NCBI RefSeq assembly: GCF_001654835.1
Contig: NZ_LXEP01000015.1
Coordinates: 124,001-188,000, forward strand
Origin: Buttiauxella gaviniae ATCC 51604
Lineage (GTDB): Bacteria > Pseudomonadota > Gammaproteobacteria > Enterobacterales > Enterobacteriaceae
Reading direction: 5' to 3'
DNA: 64,000 bases
Positions within the stretch are counted from its first letter, which is position 1. Every line of letters begins with the position of its first letter. The notes beneath the pieces are model-generated. The model ran no database searches. It was not told the origin of the DNA and saw only the letters and a program-made list of their open reading frames with translations. The translations under genes and the position numbers were made by a program. This document shows positions 41,261 to 52,378 of this stretch, one piece after another.

Positions 41261-42439
41261 TTAATGATGCTGTAATTGCGAGCTGAAGCGGCTTCTCAAC
41301 ATGCAGTAACCGACGACGGCTGAGAACAGTGATCCTAATAGAATACCCAGTTTGGCCCAGGTAATCAGCGCCGGGTCTGCACCGTCAAATGCCAGCGATG
41401 CAATGAAGATAGACATTGTGAAGCCAATCCCGCACAGCACACCGACCGCCATGATCTCCTTGCAGGTCGTCCCTTCAGGCAACGTTGCCAGTTTCAGCTT
41501 CAGTGCTGCCCAGCAGAACAGGCTAATACCCAGTGGCTTGCCGATAAACAGACCCGCCATAATCCCCATCGGTAACAATGAGGTTAACCCGGCAAAAGTC
41601 ACACCGCTTAATGAAACGCCCGCATTGGCAAAAGCAAACAACGGCAGAATCAAAAATGCAACCCAAGGATGCAGCACATGCTCCAGTTCTTTAGCTGGAG
41701 AGCGCCCATCTTTTTCTTTCAGTGGGATAAGGAAACCAATAATTACCCCAGCAAGCGTTGCATGAACGCCCGATTTCAATACTGCGGTCCACAACACCAC
41801 GCCAACCAAAATATACAAACCAGTACGGCGCACATTGCAGATATTCAGTAATGCCAGTACAGCAATAGCACCAGCAGCAACAGCCAGCGAAAGGATGGAG
41901 AGATCGCTGGTGTAGAACAGAGCGATAATTACGATCGCGCCCAAATCATCAATAATGGCCAAAGCCATCAGGAACACTTTAAGTGCGACCGGTACACGAT
42001 TGCCCAGCAATGCCAGAATACCCAGTGCGAAAGCGATATCGGTTGCCGCCGGAATCGCCCAACCTTCACGGGTAATCGGGTCCTGGAAGTTGAACAGCAA
42101 ATAGATTGCTGCAGGGACGACCATACCGCCCAATGCCGCAATAACCGGGAACGATGCCTGGCGCATGCTGGCAAGTGAGCCACTTACCATTTCGCGTTTT
42201 ACTTCAAGGCCAATCATCAGGAAGAAGATTGCCATCAATGCATCGTTGACCCACAACAGTAGATTTTTACTGATATCCAGCGAACCAATACGCACCTCTA
42301 CCGGCGTATTTAAAAACGACTGGTACAGGTCACTGGTGGAGCTCAAGTTGGCAAGAACCATTGCCAACACAGCGGCAAGGATTAAAAAGATGCCGCTGGA
42401 GGCATCATTATTGAAAAAGTATTTTAGTTTTTTTGTCAT
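41261..42439 (-). CDS. nhaA: Na+/H+ antiporter NhaA
   Basis: 392 residues from the ATG at 42439 ([16 protein letters not shown]); the longer frame is rejected. About 12 membrane segments are present. The transport-site Asp pair is in the conserved [18 protein letters not shown] segment, and the [13 protein letters not shown] helix is intact. It exports Na+ in exchange for 2 H+ and is key to salt and alkaline tolerance. It is followed by its regulator nhaR, as in E. coli. Confidence 0.96.
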   Translation of the reverse strand: MTKKLKYFFNNDASSGIFLILAAVLAMVLANLSSTSDLYQSFLNTPVEVRIGSLDISKNLLLWVNDALMAIFFLMIGLEVKREMVSGSLASMRQASFPVIAALGGMVVPAAIYLLFNFQDPITREGWAIPAATDIAFALGILALLGNRVPVALKVFLMALAIIDDLGAIVIIALFYTSDLSILSLAVAAGAIAVLALLNICNVRRTGLYILVGVVLWTAVLKSGVHATLAGVIIGFLIPLKEKDGRSPAKELEHVLHPWVAFLILPLFAFANAGVSLSGVTFAGLTSLLPMGIMAGLFIGKPLGISLFCWAALKLKLATLPEGTTCKEIMAVGVLCGIGFTMSIFIASLAFDGADPALITWAKLGILLGSLFSAVVGYCMLRSRFSSQLQHH

Positions 42440-42600
42440 CTTTTCATCCCGGTTTTCAAACTGCCTTAAATCATTTAGGGCATTAATATGTATTAAGCAT
42501 AGCGCGCCTAACACATCGATAAAAGTAGATTATATTGCATTCAATGATCGGAAATAACGAATCAAATCACATAAAAAACTAATGAATACCTGGCGCATAA

Positions 42601-42638
42601 AAAAAGCCTGAATCAAAAATATTCGATTCAGGCTTTTT
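42601..42638 (-). terminator. dnaKJ terminator
   Basis: AAAAAGCCTGAATC pairs with GATTCAGGCTTTTT around a 10-base loop, with a T run on the minus strand. It lies 24 bases after the dnaJ stop. Confidence 0.88.
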
Positions 42639-42661
42639 TACTACCAATAAGGAAGTTAGGT

Positions 42662-43801
42662 TTAGCGGGTTAGATCGTCAAAGAATTTCTTCACGCCGTC
42701 AAAGAAGCTCTTTGAACGCGGACTGTTCTTTTCGCCACTCGGCCCACCAAAACTTTCCGCCAGATCGCGCAGCAATTGTTTCTGCTTTTCATTCAGGCTA
42801 ACTGGGGTTTCTACAACAACGCGGCATAACAGGTCACCCTGGGCCCCGCCACGTACAGATTTCACCCCTTTACCACGCATTCTGAACAATTTACCAGTTT
42901 GCGTTTCACCAGGCACTTTCAGGTTTACACGCCCATCCAGTGTTGGGACTTCAATCTCACCACCCAAAGCGGCCATTGCAAAGTTAATAGGCACTTCGCA
43001 ATACAGGTTGTTACCTTCACGCTCAAAGATTGGGTGCTGTTTAACCTGAACCTGGACGTATAAATCACCTGATGGTGCACCGTGCTCACCCGCTTCGCCT
43101 TCACCTGCCAGACGAATACGGTCGCCTGTATCAACGCCAGCCGGGATTTTCACCGACAGCGTTTTGGTTTTTTCAACACGACCATGTCCATGACAGGTGT
43201 TGCACGGATCTTTAATAATTGAACCGCGACCCTGACAGTGTGGACAGCTTTGCTGCACGGTGAAGAAGCCCTGACGCATTTGCACCTGGCCTTGTCCATG
43301 ACAAGTCGGGCAAGTCTGTGGCTTGGAGCCCGCTTTCGCGCCGCTACCGTGACAAACGCCACACTCTTCAAGCGTTGGGATGCGGATCTCTTTGGTGACG
43401 CCACGAACCGCTTCTTCCAGCGTTAAGTCCATGTTGTAGCGTAAATCGGCACCGCGGGATGCACGCTGACGACGGCCACCACCGAAGATGTCACCGAATA
43501 CGTCGCCAAAGATATCACCAAAGTCAGCACCGCCACCGCCAAATCCGCCGTGACCACCACCGCCCATACCGCCTTGCTCAAACGCGGCGTGACCATACTG
43601 GTCATAGGCTGCACGTTTTTGCTCGTCGGTCAGGATTTCGTAGGCTTCTTTAATTTCTTTAAACTTGCCTTCGGACTCTTTGTCACCCTGATTACGATCT
43701 GGGTGGAACTTCATTGCCAGGCGTTTATAGGCTTTCTTGATTTCACGCTCTTCCGCGTTTTTCGGAACGCCTAAAACCTCGTAATAGTCTCTCTTCGCCA
43801 T
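42662..43801 (-). CDS. dnaJ: Chaperone DnaJ (Hsp40)
   Basis: 379 residues, class I J protein. The J domain has HPD at 33-35 (KFHPDRNQ). A Gly/Phe-rich segment ([20 protein letters not shown]) follows. The cysteine-rich zinc domain has four CxxCxGxG repeats ([32 protein letters not shown]). The two C-terminal client-binding domains complete it. It stimulates DnaK ATPase and delivers clients. It follows dnaK with a 97-base gap. Confidence 0.97.
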   Translation of the reverse strand: MAKRDYYEVLGVPKNAEEREIKKAYKRLAMKFHPDRNQGDKESEGKFKEIKEAYEILTDEQKRAAYDQYGHAAFEQGGMGGGGHGGFGGGGADFGDIFGDVFGDIFGGGRRQRASRGADLRYNMDLTLEEAVRGVTKEIRIPTLEECGVCHGSGAKAGSKPQTCPTCHGQGQVQMRQGFFTVQQSCPHCQGRGSIIKDPCNTCHGHGRVEKTKTLSVKIPAGVDTGDRIRLAGEGEAGEHGAPSGDLYVQVQVKQHPIFEREGNNLYCEVPINFAMAALGGEIEVPTLDGRVNLKVPGETQTGKLFRMRGKGVKSVRGGAQGDLLCRVVVETPVSLNEKQKQLLRDLAESFGGPSGEKNSPRSKSFFDGVKKFFDDLTR

Positions 43802-43898
43802 CTTTTTTGTCTGCCCCTAACATGCGGGCACGGGCGCAGAGGAAAACCTCAACGCCCGTGCTTCTATTCACATCACACTTTAACTTACAAAAGGGCGA

Positions 43899-45818
43899 TT
43901 ATTTTTTGTCTTTAACTTCTTCGAACTCAGCATCAACAACATCGTCGTCTTTGCTTGCAGAGTTACCAGCGTCAGTAGCGTTACCTGCTTGCTGTTCTGC
44001 ATGCTGTGCCTGAGCCAGCTCCATCAGTTTCTGAGAAACTTCTGCCAGCGCCTGCATTTTCGCTTCGATGTCAGCTTTGTCTTCGCCTTTCAGAGAAGTT
44101 TCCAGTGCGCTCAGTGCAGACTCGATTGCAGTTTTGTCGTCAGTTGGCAGTTTATCGCCTGCTTCTTCAACCTGCTTACGAGTGCTGTGCATCAGGTGGT
44201 CACCCTGGTTGCGAGTCTGAACCAGTTCTTCGAACTTACGGTCAGCCTCGGCGTTAGCTTCCGCATCGCGCACCATTTTCTGGATTTCTTCTTCATTCAG
44301 ACCAGAAGAAGCCTTGATGGTGATTTTCTGCTCTTTACCGCTGTTTTTGTCTTTTGCAGACACATGCAAAATACCGTCAGCATCGATGTCGAAGGTAACT
44401 TCGACTTGCGGCATGCCACGTGGTGCTGGGCTGATACCATCCAGGTTGAACTGACCCAGAGATTTGTTATCAGCTGCACGTTTACGTTCACCCTGAATCA
44501 CATGGATAGTCACCGCAGACTGGTTATCTTCAGCTGTGGAGAACACCTGGCTGTGCTTAGTCGGGATAGTGGTGTTTTTGTTGATCAGTGAAGTCATCAC
44601 ACCGCCCATGGTTTCGATACCCAGAGACAGCGGGGTAACGTCCAGCAGCAGTACGTCAGTCACATCACCAGCAAGCACACCACCCTGAACAGCTGCACCG
44701 ATTGCAACAGCTTCGTCCGGGTTAACGTCTTTACGTGGTTCTTTACCAAAGAACTCAGTAACTTTCTTCTGCACCATTGGCATACGAGTCTGACCACCAA
44801 CCAGGATTACATCCTGGATATCGGATACAGACAGGCCAGCATCTTGCAGCGCAACTTTCAGCGGCTCGATAGAACGGTTTACCAAGTCTTCGACCAGGGA
44901 TTCCAGTTTCGCACGAGTCACTTTGATGTTCATGTGTTTTGGACCAGTCGCGTCTGCTGTGATGTACGGCAGGTTCACGTCGGTCTGCTGAGCAGAAGAC
45001 AGCTCAATTTTCGCTTTTTCAGCAGCTTCTTTCAGACGCTGCATAGCCAGTGGATCGTTACGCAGATCGATGCCTTGATCTTTCTTGAACTCCTCCACTA
45101 AGTAGTTGATCAGACGGCTATCGAAGTCTTCACCACCCAGGTGGGTATCACCATTGGTTGCCAGAACTTCGAAGGTTTTCTCGCCATCAACTTCGTCGAT
45201 TTCGATAATAGAGATATCGAAAGTACCACCACCCAAGTCGTATACCGCGATAGTACGGTTGCCAACTTCTTTATCCAGACCGTAGGCCAGAGCCGCTGCG
45301 GTTGGTTCGTTGATGATACGTTTTACTTCCAGACCTGCGATACGGCCAGCATCTTTAGTTGCCTGACGCTGAGCATCGTTGAAGTATGCAGGAACGGTGA
45401 TAACAGCTTCAGTTACTGGTTCGCCCAGGTAATCTTCAGCGGTTTTCTTCATTTTCTTCAGCACTTCAGCAGAGATCTGCGGAGGTGCCATTTTTTGGCC
45501 TTTAACGTCAATCCATGCATCACCGTTATCAGCGCCAATAATTTTGTACGGCATGATAGCTTCATCACGCTGCACTTCTTCATCCTGGAAGCGACGGCCA
45601 ATCAGGCGTTTGATCGCGAACAGTGTGTTCTGCGGGTTAGTCACTGCCTGACGTTTAGCCGGCTGACCAACCAGAATCTCACCATCTTGCGTATAAGCAA
45701 TGATAGAAGGAGTGGTGCGGTCGCCCTCGGCGTTTTCCAGAACGCGAGCAGTAGTACCATCCATAATCGCTACACAAGAGTTGGTAGTACCCAAGTCGAT
45801 GCCAATAATTTTACCCAT
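43899..45818 (-). CDS. dnaK: Chaperone DnaK (Hsp70)
   Basis: 639 residues. The nucleotide-binding domain starts [20 protein letters not shown] and includes [11 protein letters not shown]. The linker [13 protein letters not shown] joins it to the substrate-binding domain, which ends in an acidic EEVKDKK tail. It binds exposed hydrophobic peptides in ATP-driven cycles with DnaJ and GrpE. Two sigma-32 type promoters lie upstream. Confidence 0.98.
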   Translation of the reverse strand: MGKIIGIDLGTTNSCVAIMDGTTARVLENAEGDRTTPSIIAYTQDGEILVGQPAKRQAVTNPQNTLFAIKRLIGRRFQDEEVQRDEAIMPYKIIGADNGDAWIDVKGQKMAPPQISAEVLKKMKKTAEDYLGEPVTEAVITVPAYFNDAQRQATKDAGRIAGLEVKRIINEPTAAALAYGLDKEVGNRTIAVYDLGGGTFDISIIEIDEVDGEKTFEVLATNGDTHLGGEDFDSRLINYLVEEFKKDQGIDLRNDPLAMQRLKEAAEKAKIELSSAQQTDVNLPYITADATGPKHMNIKVTRAKLESLVEDLVNRSIEPLKVALQDAGLSVSDIQDVILVGGQTRMPMVQKKVTEFFGKEPRKDVNPDEAVAIGAAVQGGVLAGDVTDVLLLDVTPLSLGIETMGGVMTSLINKNTTIPTKHSQVFSTAEDNQSAVTIHVIQGERKRAADNKSLGQFNLDGISPAPRGMPQVEVTFDIDADGILHVSAKDKNSGKEQKITIKASSGLNEEEIQKMVRDAEANAEADRKFEELVQTRNQGDHLMHSTRKQVEEAGDKLPTDDKTAIESALSALETSLKGEDKADIEAKMQALAEVSQKLMELAQAQHAEQQAGNATDAGNSASKDDDVVDAEFEEVKDKK

Positions 45819-45865
45819 CTAAACGTCTCCACTTAAAATTTGTTCGTCATATGGTCGTGAACCTG

Positions 45866-45893
45866 TTATGCGGGCAAACAAGAGTCTTTCAAC
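45866..45893 (-). promoter_or_regulatory. Heat-shock (sigma-32) promoter P2 of dnaK
   Basis: On the minus strand, GTTGAAA (45893-45887) and CCCGCATAA (45874-45866) fit the sigma-32 pattern and align with E. coli dnaK P2. The spacing is about 12 bases, so confidence is modest. Confidence 0.6.
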
Positions 45894-45940
45894 TGCCCAA
45901 ACATGATTTTTTACAGGTCCATCAACTGCGGTTGCATACA

Positions 45941-45968
45941 AGATGGGGTCACTCGGCTCGCCATCAAG
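45941..45968 (-). promoter_or_regulatory. Heat-shock (sigma-32) promoter P1 of dnaK
   Basis: On the minus strand CTTGAT (45968-45963) and CCCCATCT (45948-45941), with 14 bases between them, match the sigma-32 consensus and align with E. coli dnaK P1. Confidence 0.85.
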
Positions 45969-46115
45969 GGGCAAGGCAAAAAAAATTTTCATCTTCACAC
46001 CTGTTTAGATCATGGACTCAGGCTCTCGACCTGATTATGATGCCGCGCCCCGCTGCCCTTTAGCAGTTGTGTGGCGACTACATATAATCATTTTCAGACG
46101 AATTTTAGAGGAACT

Positions 46116-46685
46116 ATGGGCAACACTAAGTTGGCTAATCCAGCTCCCCTGGGCTTGATGGGCTTCGGCATGACCACCATTCTGCTCAATCTGCATAACA
46201 CCGGCATCTTCCCTTTTGATGTCAACATCCTTGCAATGGGCATTTTCTACGGTGGTATCGCACAAATTTTTGCCGGCCTGTTAGAATTTAAGAAAGGTAA
46301 TACTTTCGGCCTGACAGCTTTCGTTTCTTATGGCTCTTTCTGGCTGACTCTGGTCGCCATTCTGATCATGCCTAAGATGGGTCTTGCAGATGCTGCGAAC
46401 GCACACTTCCTCGGTGCGTACCTCGGTTTGTGGGGCGTATTCACACTGTTCATGTTCTTCGGCACCCTGGCTTCTGCGCCACGCATGCTGCAGTTCGTGT
46501 TTGGTAGCTTGACAGTACTGTTTGCCCTGCTGGCTATTGGCCACCTGGTAGATAACGAAAGCATCGTTCGCATTGCGGGTTGGATTGGCCTGGTTTGTGG
46601 TGCAAGCGCCATTTATCTGGCAATGGGCGAAGTGCTCAATGAGCAGTTTGGCCGAACCGTGCTGCCAATTGGTGAAAAACACTAA
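46116..46685 (+). CDS. satP: Acetate/succinate:proton symporter SatP
   Basis: 189 residues from the ATG at 46116, behind AGAGGAAC; an earlier in-frame start would lack this site. The AceTr family signature NPAPLGLMGFGMTT is at the N-terminus. Six membrane segments are seen, forming an anion channel-like hexamer in homologues. It takes up acetate and succinate with protons. It is divergent from dnaK and ends at a terminator shared with the convergent MFS gene. Confidence 0.95.
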   Translation: MGNTKLANPAPLGLMGFGMTTILLNLHNTGIFPFDVNILAMGIFYGGIAQIFAGLLEFKKGNTFGLTAFVSYGSFWLTLVAILIMPKMGLADAANAHFLGAYLGLWGVFTLFMFFGTLASAPRMLQFVFGSLTVLFALLAIGHLVDNESIVRIAGWIGLVCGASAIYLAMGEVLNEQFGRTVLPIGEKH

Positions 46686-46711
46686 TTCCTGCACTTACGT
46701 GTAAGAAAACA

Positions 46712-46739
46712 AAAACGCGGAGGCTAGCCTCCGCGTTTT
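46712..46739. terminator. Bidirectional terminator between satP and the MFS gene
   Basis: AAACGCGGAGGCTAGCCTCCGCGTTT is a near-perfect palindrome with A and T runs outside it. Confidence 0.88.
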
Positions 46740-46740
46740 T

Positions 46741-48066
46741 TTATGAATGTTGCAGCGGCCTTTCAACCACCTTATCTTCATGCGTTAAATCTTTGCGCAA
46801 CCAAATCCCCAATCCCAGCCCAACCATTGCCAGTGCCAGTACATACCAGGCAGGTCCCATTGGTGATATGGCAGACAACATCGTGACAAAGATTGGCGTC
46901 AGGCCACCAAAAATGGCATACGACATATTGTAAGAGAACGAGATACCGCTAAAACGCACTTCCGCCGGAAACGCTCGCACCATCACAAACGGCACTGCCC
47001 CCACAACCCCAACGCTCAAACCAGCAAGCCCATAGAATAAGAAAAGATATTCAGGATAAATTGCCGTCAGGTGATAGAACATCCAACTGCACACAGCCAA
47101 TAGTAAGCTGCCGAAAGTAAAGGTTTTGCTGGCACCGATACGGTCAATAATCAGCCCAGCCAGAATACAACCAATGCACAACATTACGATGGCGATACTG
47201 TTCGCCTGAAGCGTCAACGCGGGTGCAATACCCAACTGTTTTTGCAGCCAGGTTGGCGCCATCAAAATGACCACCACAATCCCCGCTGACAACAACCAGG
47301 TCAGCAGCATCGAAATCACGACCGCTTTTTTATGGTTTGCGATGACCGATTTCAACGGCAACTCTTCCGCCAGCGCTTTGCGTTGCTGCATCTCAAGGAA
47401 GATGGGAGTTTCTTGCAACCAGCGGCGCAAATACATTGCCACCAGGCCGAAAATCCCGCCGAGGAAGAACGGTATACGCCAGCCGCCATCGTGAATTGCC
47501 TGCTGGGTCATCGAGGTATTAATGATGGTAGCAACCACGGACCCCAACAAAATACCGGCAGTTAAACCAGCAGTTAAGGTGCCACATGCAATACCAATAC
47601 GTTTATAGGGAACGTGTTCTGCGACAAATACCCATGCTCCGGGCACTTCACCACCGATTGCCGCCCCCTGAAGAACGCGCATCAGCAGCAATAATACAGG
47701 TGCCGCGATACCCAACGTTTCATAGGTTGGCAACATCCCGATCGCAAGCGTTGGCAGCGCCATCAGTAAAATGCTCAAGGTGAACATTTTTTTACGACCA
47801 ACCAGGTCGCCGAAGTGCGCCATGATGATTCCACCCAGCGGACGAGCCAGATAGCCTGCAGCAAAGATACCAAAAGTTTGTAGCTGACGAAGCCACTCGG
47901 GAATATCGGCCGGGAAAAAAAGCGCTCCAACGACGGTGGCAAAAAAGACGAAAATGATGAAGTCGTAGAACTCTAGCGCACCACCCAAAGCGGCAAGGGT
48001 CAGGGTTTTGTAATCCTGACGATTCAAGGGCCTGGTGCGATGTGTTGAATTGAGTTGTTGTGCCAT
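46741..48066 (-). CDS. MHS-type MFS transporter
   Basis: 441 residues with about 12 membrane segments. The GGALEFYDFIIFVFFATVVG segment and RPLGGIIMAHFGDLVGRKK motif are typical of the metabolite:H+ symporter (MHS) family, relatives of KgtP, ProP and ShiA. A large cytoplasmic loop separates the halves (LQETPIFLEMQQRKAL). The substrate is not readable. E. coli K-12 has no equivalent between satP and mog, so this is an extra gene. The intergenic region upstream has an inverted repeat (48087-48144). Confidence 0.85.
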   Translation of the reverse strand: MAQQLNSTHRTRPLNRQDYKTLTLAALGGALEFYDFIIFVFFATVVGALFFPADIPEWLRQLQTFGIFAAGYLARPLGGIIMAHFGDLVGRKKMFTLSILLMALPTLAIGMLPTYETLGIAAPVLLLLMRVLQGAAIGGEVPGAWVFVAEHVPYKRIGIACGTLTAGLTAGILLGSVVATIINTSMTQQAIHDGGWRIPFFLGGIFGLVAMYLRRWLQETPIFLEMQQRKALAEELPLKSVIANHKKAVVISMLLTWLLSAGIVVVILMAPTWLQKQLGIAPALTLQANSIAIVMLCIGCILAGLIIDRIGASKTFTFGSLLLAVCSWMFYHLTAIYPEYLFLFYGLAGLSVGVVGAVPFVMVRAFPAEVRFSGISFSYNMSYAIFGGLTPIFVTMLSAISPMGPAWYVLALAMVGLGLGIWLRKDLTHEDKVVERPLQHS

Positions 48067-48086
48067 AAGAGCCTGCTTCCAGAGTG

Positions 48087-48144
48087 AGTGTGGTTATTAG
48101 CTTCCATTTTGCTGTAAAGCAAATTCACTATAACGAACCACACT
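48087..48144. promoter_or_regulatory. Inverted repeat upstream of the MFS gene
   Basis: AGTGTGGTT (48087-48095) and AACCACACT (48136-48144) are exact inverted copies 40 bases apart. Direct copies of CCAGAGTGA flank them (48079-48087 and 48152-48160). It may be an operator or an AT-rich hairpin; no known regulator could be assigned. Confidence 0.45.
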
Positions 48145-48189
48145 CCACATACCAGAGTGACTACATCTTATACCGCAAACAACTTGGTT

Positions 48190-48777
48190 TTAGGAGTTTG
48201 TATCGCGAATGGCACTTTTAGGGCGAAAAGCTGCTACCACAGAGCTATCCGTCTCAATGTAAGGACCATCTAATAACTGTATACAATACGGTACACTTGC
48301 GAAAATACCCGACACTACCACCTTGTTGTCAGCATCTTTTACGCCTTCCAGGGTTTCCTGAATTGACTTCGGCTGCCCAGGTAAATTCAGAATGAGTGCC
48401 TGCTTGCGAATCACTCCAACCTGGCGTGAAAGAATTGCCGTCGGCACAAAGTGCAGGCTTATCTGGCGCATCTGCTCGCCAAAGCCAGGCATTACACGAT
48501 CCGCAACCGCAAGCGTTGCATCAGGAGTGACATCGCGGCGTGCAGGGCCTGTGCCGCCAGTGGTTAACACCAAATGACATGCCATTTCATCCACCAGCTC
48601 ACACAGCGCCTGCTCAATAAGCGGTTGTTCATCAGGGATTAAGCGCGTTTCAATTTGGAAAGGAGTCGTTATGGTGCGCTCCAGCCAGTCAACAAGCGCC
48701 GGAATGCCTTTATCTTGATATACACCGCTCGAAGCGCGGTCGGAGATGGAAACTAAGCCAATGCGTAAGGTATTCAT
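48190..48777 (-). CDS. mog: Molybdopterin adenylyltransferase Mog
   Basis: 195 residues, the E. coli length. Mog adenylates molybdopterin before molybdate insertion by MoeA. The family motif LVLTTGGTGPARRDVTPD and the NLPGQPKSIQETL segment are intact, and the N-terminus RIGLVSISDRASSG fits. It lies 123 bases upstream of the MFS gene and 110 bases after the talB stop on the same strand. It is probably independent. Confidence 0.95.
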   Translation of the reverse strand: MNTLRIGLVSISDRASSGVYQDKGIPALVDWLERTITTPFQIETRLIPDEQPLIEQALCELVDEMACHLVLTTGGTGPARRDVTPDATLAVADRVMPGFGEQMRQISLHFVPTAILSRQVGVIRKQALILNLPGQPKSIQETLEGVKDADNKVVVSGIFASVPYCIQLLDGPYIETDSSVVAAFRPKSAIRDTNS

Positions 48778-48856
48778 ATCATTCCCGGAGATTCAAAACT
48801 TAACGGAATGATACACGGTGGAGGGAGCAGCAGACAGAGGTGAAACACTAAAAAGC

Positions 48857-48878
48857 GTGGCAGGGCGGAGCCTGCCAC
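48857..48878 (-). terminator. talB terminator
   Basis: GTGGCAGG pairs with CCTGCCAC around a 6-base loop, and on the minus strand a T-run follows the stem (CGCTTTTTAG). Confidence 0.8.
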
Positions 48879-48887
48879 ACGTAATGA

Positions 48888-49841
48888 TTACAGCAGGTCG
48901 CCGATCATTTTTTCCAGTTTTTCCTGGTCGATAGCAAACTTACGGATGCCGTCAGCCAGTTTATCAACTGCCATTGGATCCTGGTTGTGGCTCCACAGGA
49001 ACTGGGATTCAGTCATACGCTCTGGACGTGCTTTCACTTCACCAGTGTAAGACAGTTTACGCTCAACCGTACCTTCGCTTTCAGCCAGCTCTTTCAGCAG
49101 AGCAGGTGCGATGGTCAGACGGTCACAACCAGCCAGTTCGATGATTTCACCCAGGTTACGGAAGCTTGCGCCCATAACCACGGTTTCATAGCCGTGTTCT
49201 TTGTAGTACTGGTAGATTTCAGAAACAGAAACCACACCTGGATCTTCATGCGGTGCGTACTCTTTCTTATCGGTGTTCGTTTTGTACCAGTCGAGGATAC
49301 GACCCACGAATGGAGAAATCAGGAACACACCTGCTTCAGCACAAGCACGCGCCTGAGCGAAGGAGAACAGCAGAGTCAGGTTACAGTTGATGCCTTCTTT
49401 TTCCAGCTGCTCAGCAGCACGGATGCCCTGCCAGGTAGAAGCCAGTTTGATCAGGATACGGTCGTTGCTGATACCCGCATCGTTGTACATTTTAATCAGA
49501 CGTTTTGCTTTAGTGATGCTGGCATCGGTGTCATAAGACAGACGCGCATCAACTTCAGTAGAAATACGACCTGGGATCAGTTTCAGGATTTCCAGACCAA
49601 TATTCACCGCCAGCTTGTCAGTCGCATCCACAACCTGTTGTGCATGATCGCTGCTCTGCTCGCGCGCCCACGCAATCGCATCGTCAATCAGTTTGCGATA
49701 TTCAGGGATTTGCGCAGCGTTCAGGATCAGAGATGGGTTAGTGGTGGCATCTTGCGGTTGATACAGCTTCATTGCCGCAATATCCCCGGTGTCCGCAACT
49801 ACTGTGGTTAGCTGACGCAGGGAGGTCAATTTATCCGTCAT
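48888..49841 (-). CDS. talB: Transaldolase TalB
   Basis: 317 residues from the ATG at 49841 ([20 protein letters not shown]), the E. coli start; a 24-residue longer frame is rejected. The Schiff-base Lys lies in the ILIKLASTW segment, and [10 protein letters not shown] is the conserved N-terminal motif. It transfers dihydroxyacetone units in the pentose phosphate pathway. The upstream spacer is A/T-rich and probably holds the promoter. Confidence 0.97.
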   Translation of the reverse strand: MTDKLTSLRQLTTVVADTGDIAAMKLYQPQDATTNPSLILNAAQIPEYRKLIDDAIAWAREQSSDHAQQVVDATDKLAVNIGLEILKLIPGRISTEVDARLSYDTDASITKAKRLIKMYNDAGISNDRILIKLASTWQGIRAAEQLEKEGINCNLTLLFSFAQARACAEAGVFLISPFVGRILDWYKTNTDKKEYAPHEDPGVVSVSEIYQYYKEHGYETVVMGASFRNLGEIIELAGCDRLTIAPALLKELAESEGTVERKLSYTGEVKARPERMTESQFLWSHNQDPMAVDKLADGIRKFAIDQEKLEKMIGDLL

Positions 49842-50057
49842 GATAGTGTTTCTCATTAGATGTAACTTGTTAGGGGGATGTAACCGGTCTGGCTTGATGA
49901 TATCACGACGCAATTCAGGTGCAACCGCAGCAACACATCGGCAGGAACTGAACGCGAAAGTGATAAATACCGTGTATTATTTGCCTGCAATCTAAAGGAT
50001 CATGCGCGACCACCGCGCATTAGCTGTGCTCGCAACGCATGCAAACGAGGGATGTTA

Positions 50058-51503
50058 ATGGCAGATTTTTTTCTGTTTATCAATGAGATACTATGGGGTT
50101 CTATCCTCATTTATTTGTTAGTCGGCGCAGGCCTTTGGTTCACCTGGCGCTGTGGTTTTGTACAATTCCGCTATTTGACCCAGCTTCGAAGCATAATTCT
50201 GGCGAATAAAAATAAAGATTCTTCCGGAATATCCTCATTTCAGGCGCTTTGCACAAGCCTCGCTGCACGTGTAGGTAGCGGTAATCTTTCTGGCGTGGCG
50301 CTTGCTCTTACACTCGGTGGCCCTGGTGCTATTTTCTGGATGTGGGTCGTAGCCATGCTCGGAATGGCGACCTCTTTTGCCGAATGCACCCTTGCCCAAC
50401 TTTATAAAACACGCGATATCGAAGGCAATTATCGCGGTGGCCCGGCGTGGTATATGGAACGTGGGCTGGGAATGCGCTGGATGGGGGTGATGTTCTCCAT
50501 CTTTCTGATGATAGCCTTTGGTTTGATCTTCAATGCGGTGCAAGCGAACTCCATCGCCAATGCCGTGAATAACGCTTTCGGCATTCCCAAAACCTGGATT
50601 GGCATCGGGCTTGTTGTCTTAACAGCTGGTGTTATTTGGGGTGGAATGCGTGGCACCGCGCGCGTCGCCCAATGGTTGGTTCCGTTTATGGCGCTTATCT
50701 GGGTGTTGATGAGCCTGATCGTCATGGCAATGAATATTGAGCGTTTACCTGAAGTGGTTTCGCTGGTGTTCAAAAGCGCATTCGGCTGGCAAGAAGCGGC
50801 ATCAGGCGCTCTTGGATTCACTATTAGTCAGGCAATCACCACAGGTTTTCAGCGCGGTATGTTTTCTAACGAAGCGGGCATGGGTTCTTCACCTAACGCT
50901 GCAGCCGCTGCCGCGACATGGCCGCCACATCCCGCATCACAAGGGTTGGTGCAGATGTTTGGTGTGTTGATTGATACAATAATCATCTGTTCAGCCACCG
51001 CCGGGATTATCCTGTTTTCGGGCATTCTGGATACGGCAAGTCCTGACATGAACGGCATAATGCTGGTACAACAAGCACTGAGTAGTGTAGTGGGGTCGTG
51101 GGGAACTGGATTCATCGCAATCATTGTTATGCTGTTTGCATTCACATCGATTGTCGCCAACTATGCCTATGCAGAAAACAACCTTCTTTTTTTACAACAA
51201 AAAAGCCCTTTTGCTACTGTGTTATTCCGTTGCCTGGCACTGGTAATGGTGATGTTTGGCACTCTTTCTCCATTGCCATTAGTCTGGCAAATGGCAGACG
51301 TAGCAATGGCGTTTATGGCTGTCACTAACCTCACGGCAATTCTGCTGCTTTCGCCTATCGCCCGCGATCTCAGTATCGATTACCTGCGGCAGTTAAAATT
51401 AGGTAAAACACCCGTTTTCGACCCAAATCGCTTTCCGGAAATTAAAAGCCAGCTGGCACCGGGTATCTGGGACAATCCGGAACCACCTGAAACCAGGCGC
51501 TAA
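50058..51503 (+). CDS. yaaJ: Alanine or glycine:cation symporter family protein YaaJ (AGCS)
   Basis: 481 residues from the ATG at 50058, spaced correctly from GAGGG; the ATG at 50052 sits too close to that site. It has about 10-12 membrane segments. The family signature NLSGVALALTLGGPGAIFWMW is present, as is the later GMGSSPNAAAAA segment. These transporters take up small amino acids with Na+ or H+. In E. coli YaaJ has no firm physiological role. It is divergent from talB. Confidence 0.93.
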   Translation: MADFFLFINEILWGSILIYLLVGAGLWFTWRCGFVQFRYLTQLRSIILANKNKDSSGISSFQALCTSLAARVGSGNLSGVALALTLGGPGAIFWMWVVAMLGMATSFAECTLAQLYKTRDIEGNYRGGPAWYMERGLGMRWMGVMFSIFLMIAFGLIFNAVQANSIANAVNNAFGIPKTWIGIGLVVLTAGVIWGGMRGTARVAQWLVPFMALIWVLMSLIVMAMNIERLPEVVSLVFKSAFGWQEAASGALGFTISQAITTGFQRGMFSNEAGMGSSPNAAAAAATWPPHPASQGLVQMFGVLIDTIIICSATAGIILFSGILDTASPDMNGIMLVQQALSSVVGSWGTGFIAIIVMLFAFTSIVANYAYAENNLLFLQQKSPFATVLFRCLALVMVMFGTLSPLPLVWQMADVAMAFMAVTNLTAILLLSPIARDLSIDYLRQLKLGKTPVFDPNRFPEIKSQLAPGIWDNPEPPETRR

Positions 51504-51572
51504 TCGCAACCATCGGCTAATACTTTCAGTAAATTTGCTAAAGTAGTGGGCATTAATCGGCAAGGAACAGAT

Positions 51573-52346
51573 ATGCTAATTCTAATTTCACCTGCAAAAA
51601 CACTGGATTATCAAAGCGACCTCCCTACCGATCGCTATACACAGCCCGAGTTGCTGGACTATTCTCAGCAACTGATTGCCGTGGCGCGTAAACTTAGCGC
51701 CCCGCAAATCTCCTCCCTGATGCATATCAGCGACAAACTGGCATCCCTGAACGAAACCCGTTTTAACGAATGGCACCCGGAATTCACCCCTCAAAATGCG
51801 CGTCAGGCGATTCTGGCGTTTAAAGGTGATGTTTATACAGGTTTGCAGGCTGAAGAGTTTAGCGATGCAGATTTCGAGTTCGCACAGCAGCATTTACGGA
51901 TGCTTTCCGGATTGTACGGCGTATTACGCCCACTTGATCTAATGCAGCCGTATCGTTTGGAGATGGGTATTAAGCTTGAGAACCCGCAGGGTAAAGATCT
52001 GTATCATTTCTGGGGTGACACCATCACCGAGAAACTGAATCAGGCGCTGGAAGCTCAGGGTGACAATGTTGTGATTAACCTGGCTTCAGATGAATACTAC
52101 AAATCGGTAAAACCGAAAAAGCTCAATGCAGAAATCTACAAGCCGGTGTTCCTTGATGAGAAGAATGGCAAATTTAAAGTCATTAGTTTCTATGCCAAGA
52201 AAGCCCGTGGCCTGATGAGCCGCTACATCATTCAAAATCGCCTGACTAAACCTGAGCAACTCACGGGCTTTAACACAGACGGCTATTTCTTCGATGAAAC
52301 AATGTCAAGTAAGAATGAATTAGTGTTTAAACGCCACGAGCAGTAA
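51573..52346 (+). CDS. yaaA: Peroxide stress resistance protein YaaA
   Basis: 257 residues from the ATG at 51573, behind AAGGAAC; the longer frame is rejected. The DUF328 family signature [14 protein letters not shown] is at the start. In E. coli YaaA is an OxyR target that lowers free iron and limits Fenton damage; the fold is a DNA-binding cantaloupe-like one. It is followed by a terminator shared with yaaX. Confidence 0.95.
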   Translation: MLILISPAKTLDYQSDLPTDRYTQPELLDYSQQLIAVARKLSAPQISSLMHISDKLASLNETRFNEWHPEFTPQNARQAILAFKGDVYTGLQAEEFSDADFEFAQQHLRMLSGLYGVLRPLDLMQPYRLEMGIKLENPQGKDLYHFWGDTITEKLNQALEAQGDNVVINLASDEYYKSVKPKKLNAEIYKPVFLDEKNGKFKVISFYAKKARGLMSRYIIQNRLTKPEQLTGFNTDGYFFDETMSSKNELVFKRHEQ

Positions 52347-52350
52347 AACA

Positions 52351-52375
52351 AAACGCCAGCGCAATGCTGGCGTTT
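52351..52375. terminator. Bidirectional terminator between yaaA and yaaX
   Basis: AAACGCCAGC pairs with GCTGGCGTTT around a GCAAT loop, flanked by A and T runs. Confidence 0.88.
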
Positions 52376-52378
52376 TGC

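Noticed and set aside
45141-45836. 231-codon open frame on the plus strand across dnaK
   Set aside because: Antisense shadow of DnaK, a common artefact of its codon bias.
48987-49811. 274-codon open frame on the plus strand opposite talB
   Set aside because: Antisense shadow of TalB, Phe/Thr-rich product with no motifs.
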